Positions 41,249 through 41,671 of a stretch of 41,671 nt of DNA are shown in pieces. The DNA lies in the NCBI GenBank assembly GCA_041666685.1, contig JBAYGJ010000004.1, positions 1 to 41,671 of the forward strand, read 5' to 3'. Below the pieces are notes generated by a model that was given only the letters and a program-made list of their open reading frames with translations, made no database searches and was not told the origin of the DNA. The DNA comes from JBAYGJ01 sp041666685. GTDB taxonomy: Bacteria > Patescibacteriota > Patescibacteriia > UBA10025 > JAHIVO01. The position numbers and the translations under genes were made by a program. Numbering within the stretch: the stretch's first letter is position 1; each line of letters starts with the position of its first letter.

Positions 41249-41455
41249 ATGCATAAAACATTTACCATCAACGGTACTCATTGCCAAGGTTGTAAGGGAT
41301 TGCTGGAAGATATAATTAAGGATATCCCCGGCGTGACATCAGTCACTGTCGACCCACAAACGGGCAAGACTGAGATTGAGCACGATGAAACGTTGGACTG
41401 GGATGTGCTCAAGAGCGAGGTAGCGAGTGCGGGACATTACCAGGTGGCAAAATAA
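41249..41455 (+). CDS. CopZ-like metallochaperone, 68 aa
   Basis: A single HMA domain: FTINGTHCQGCKGLLEDIIKDIPGV, with Cys12 and Cys15 in THCQGC. The ferredoxin-like fold should bind Cu(I) and pass it to the partner ATPase or to the HMA of the neighbouring fusion. The start is 11 nt after the preceding stop. Confidence 0.9.
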   Translation: MHKTFTINGTHCQGCKGLLEDIIKDIPGVTSVTVDPQTGKTEIEHDETLDWDVLKSEVASAGHYQVAK

Positions 41456-41460
41456 CGTAT

Positions 41461-41528
41461 GGACAAAGTATCTACCTTATCATTGTCCGATATGCACCCA
41501 CGCACCATGCCGCTTCGCGTCAGGTGCG
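41461..41528 (+). repeat. Hairpins in the spacer before the P-type ATPase gene
   Basis: GGACAA/TTGTCC (41461-41466 with 41483-41488) and CGCACC/GGTGCG (41501-41506 with 41523-41528), the latter with an inner CGC-TTC-GCG. The spacer 41456-41572 has a GC-rich centre (to about 41545) and then an AT-rich end. Confidence 0.5.
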
Positions 41529-41572
41529 GGGCGGGACGGGCGTAGTAATCGTTTTTTTCTCTTTATAATTTT

Positions 41573-41671
41573 ATGAATAAAACAACAACTCTATCTCTTC
41601 GTGGCATGCACTGCGCCAGTTGTGCCCAATTGATCGAACGGCGGCTGAAAAAAACGCCCGGCGTCAAGCAG
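41573..41671 (+). CDS. Start of a P-type heavy-metal ATPase or HMA protein (3' end missing)
   Basis: 33 codons from an ATG at 41573 to the window end: HMA start TTLSLRGMHCASCAQLIERRLKKTPGV with the metal-binding Cys pair (HCASC). The gene continues out of the window. Context (CopZ-like chaperone plus HMA fusion) makes a copper-translocating P1B-type ATPase likely, but only the HMA is seen. A TATAAT at 41564-41569 lies 3 nt before the ATG, too close to act as its promoter. Confidence 0.7.
   Translation, partial: MNKTTTLSLRGMHCASCAQLIERRLKKTPGVKQ

Noticed and set aside
41564..41569. TATAAT as the promoter of the final HMA gene.
   Set aside because: Only 3 nt separate it from the ATG, so transcription would start inside the coding region.
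1..41671. CRISPR arrays, insertion sequences, rRNA genes or phage genes.
   Set aside because: I saw no regular repeat-spacer arrays, transposase motifs, rRNA-like sequences or phage structural genes in the window.

Overview
The window looks like part of a Candidate Phyla Radiation (Patescibacteria) genome. The main reasons are: a complete type IV pilus (T4P) locus whose genes mostly lack Shine-Dalgarno (SD) sites; a giant surface protein of a style I associate with that group (GWAR/WGWI segments, a GVIVVDGNL domain); stand-alone receiver proteins; an Ndk with a large insertion; LigA with a clade-style substitution; a tRNA without encoded CCA; and several extended -10 promoters lying only 7-9 nt from the start codon. 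No rRNA or taxonomic marker is present, so the assignment is an inference. LAYOUT: 1-4893 is the 3' part of a giant beta-propeller/DNRLRE surface protein. 4957-13139 is the T4P machinery: pilM, then a terminator, a strong promoter and a structured leader, then pilN, pilO, a fibronectin-III protein in the usual pilP slot, pilB, a receiver-only regulator and pilC. 13143-13887 is the pilin gene with its own promoters, leader and terminator. 13890-24605 is a nine-gene surface-glycan cluster (Wzm/Wzt export, five separate glycosyltransferases, and a glycosyltransferase/O-antigen-ligase/TPR fusion; Wzt carries a methyltransferase). 24621-29889 holds the minor pilins and the prepilin peptidase. 29886-31907 is ligA. 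32020-33303 (minus strand) holds an ECF-type sigma factor gene and, in a separate transcription unit, two small genes with strong SDs, one of them a 55-aa membrane peptide. 33471-36296 is gatC-gatA, a second receiver and ndk. 36457-36530 is tRNA-Pro(GGG) inside a remarkable extended helix, followed by palindromic repeats. 36723-38586 is a GNAT acetyltransferase, a MazG-like pyrophosphohydrolase and rlmN. 38642-39127 (minus) is an unknown protein. 39249-41671 is a copper/heavy-metal cluster: a small Met/Cys membrane protein, an HMA-SafE-cupredoxin fusion, a CopZ-like chaperone and the start of a P-type ATPase. HOW THE GENES WORK TOGETHER: pilMNO, PilB and PilC form the pilus motor and platform, PilD processes the six or seven pilins encoded here, and the giant protein is a candidate adhesin. 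The glycan cluster sits between the pilin gene and the minor pilins and ends in a ligase-like fusion, so it may decorate pili or the cell surface. MOST UNUSUAL POINTS: a PilN with a ~430-aa cytoplasmic tail carrying four repeated basic amphipathic modules and a second copy of the PilM-binding-type motif; a three-way-junction RNA leader ahead of it; two novel fusions in the glycan cluster; the 19-bp helix around tRNA-Pro; and two unannotated-size small genes next to the sigma factor.
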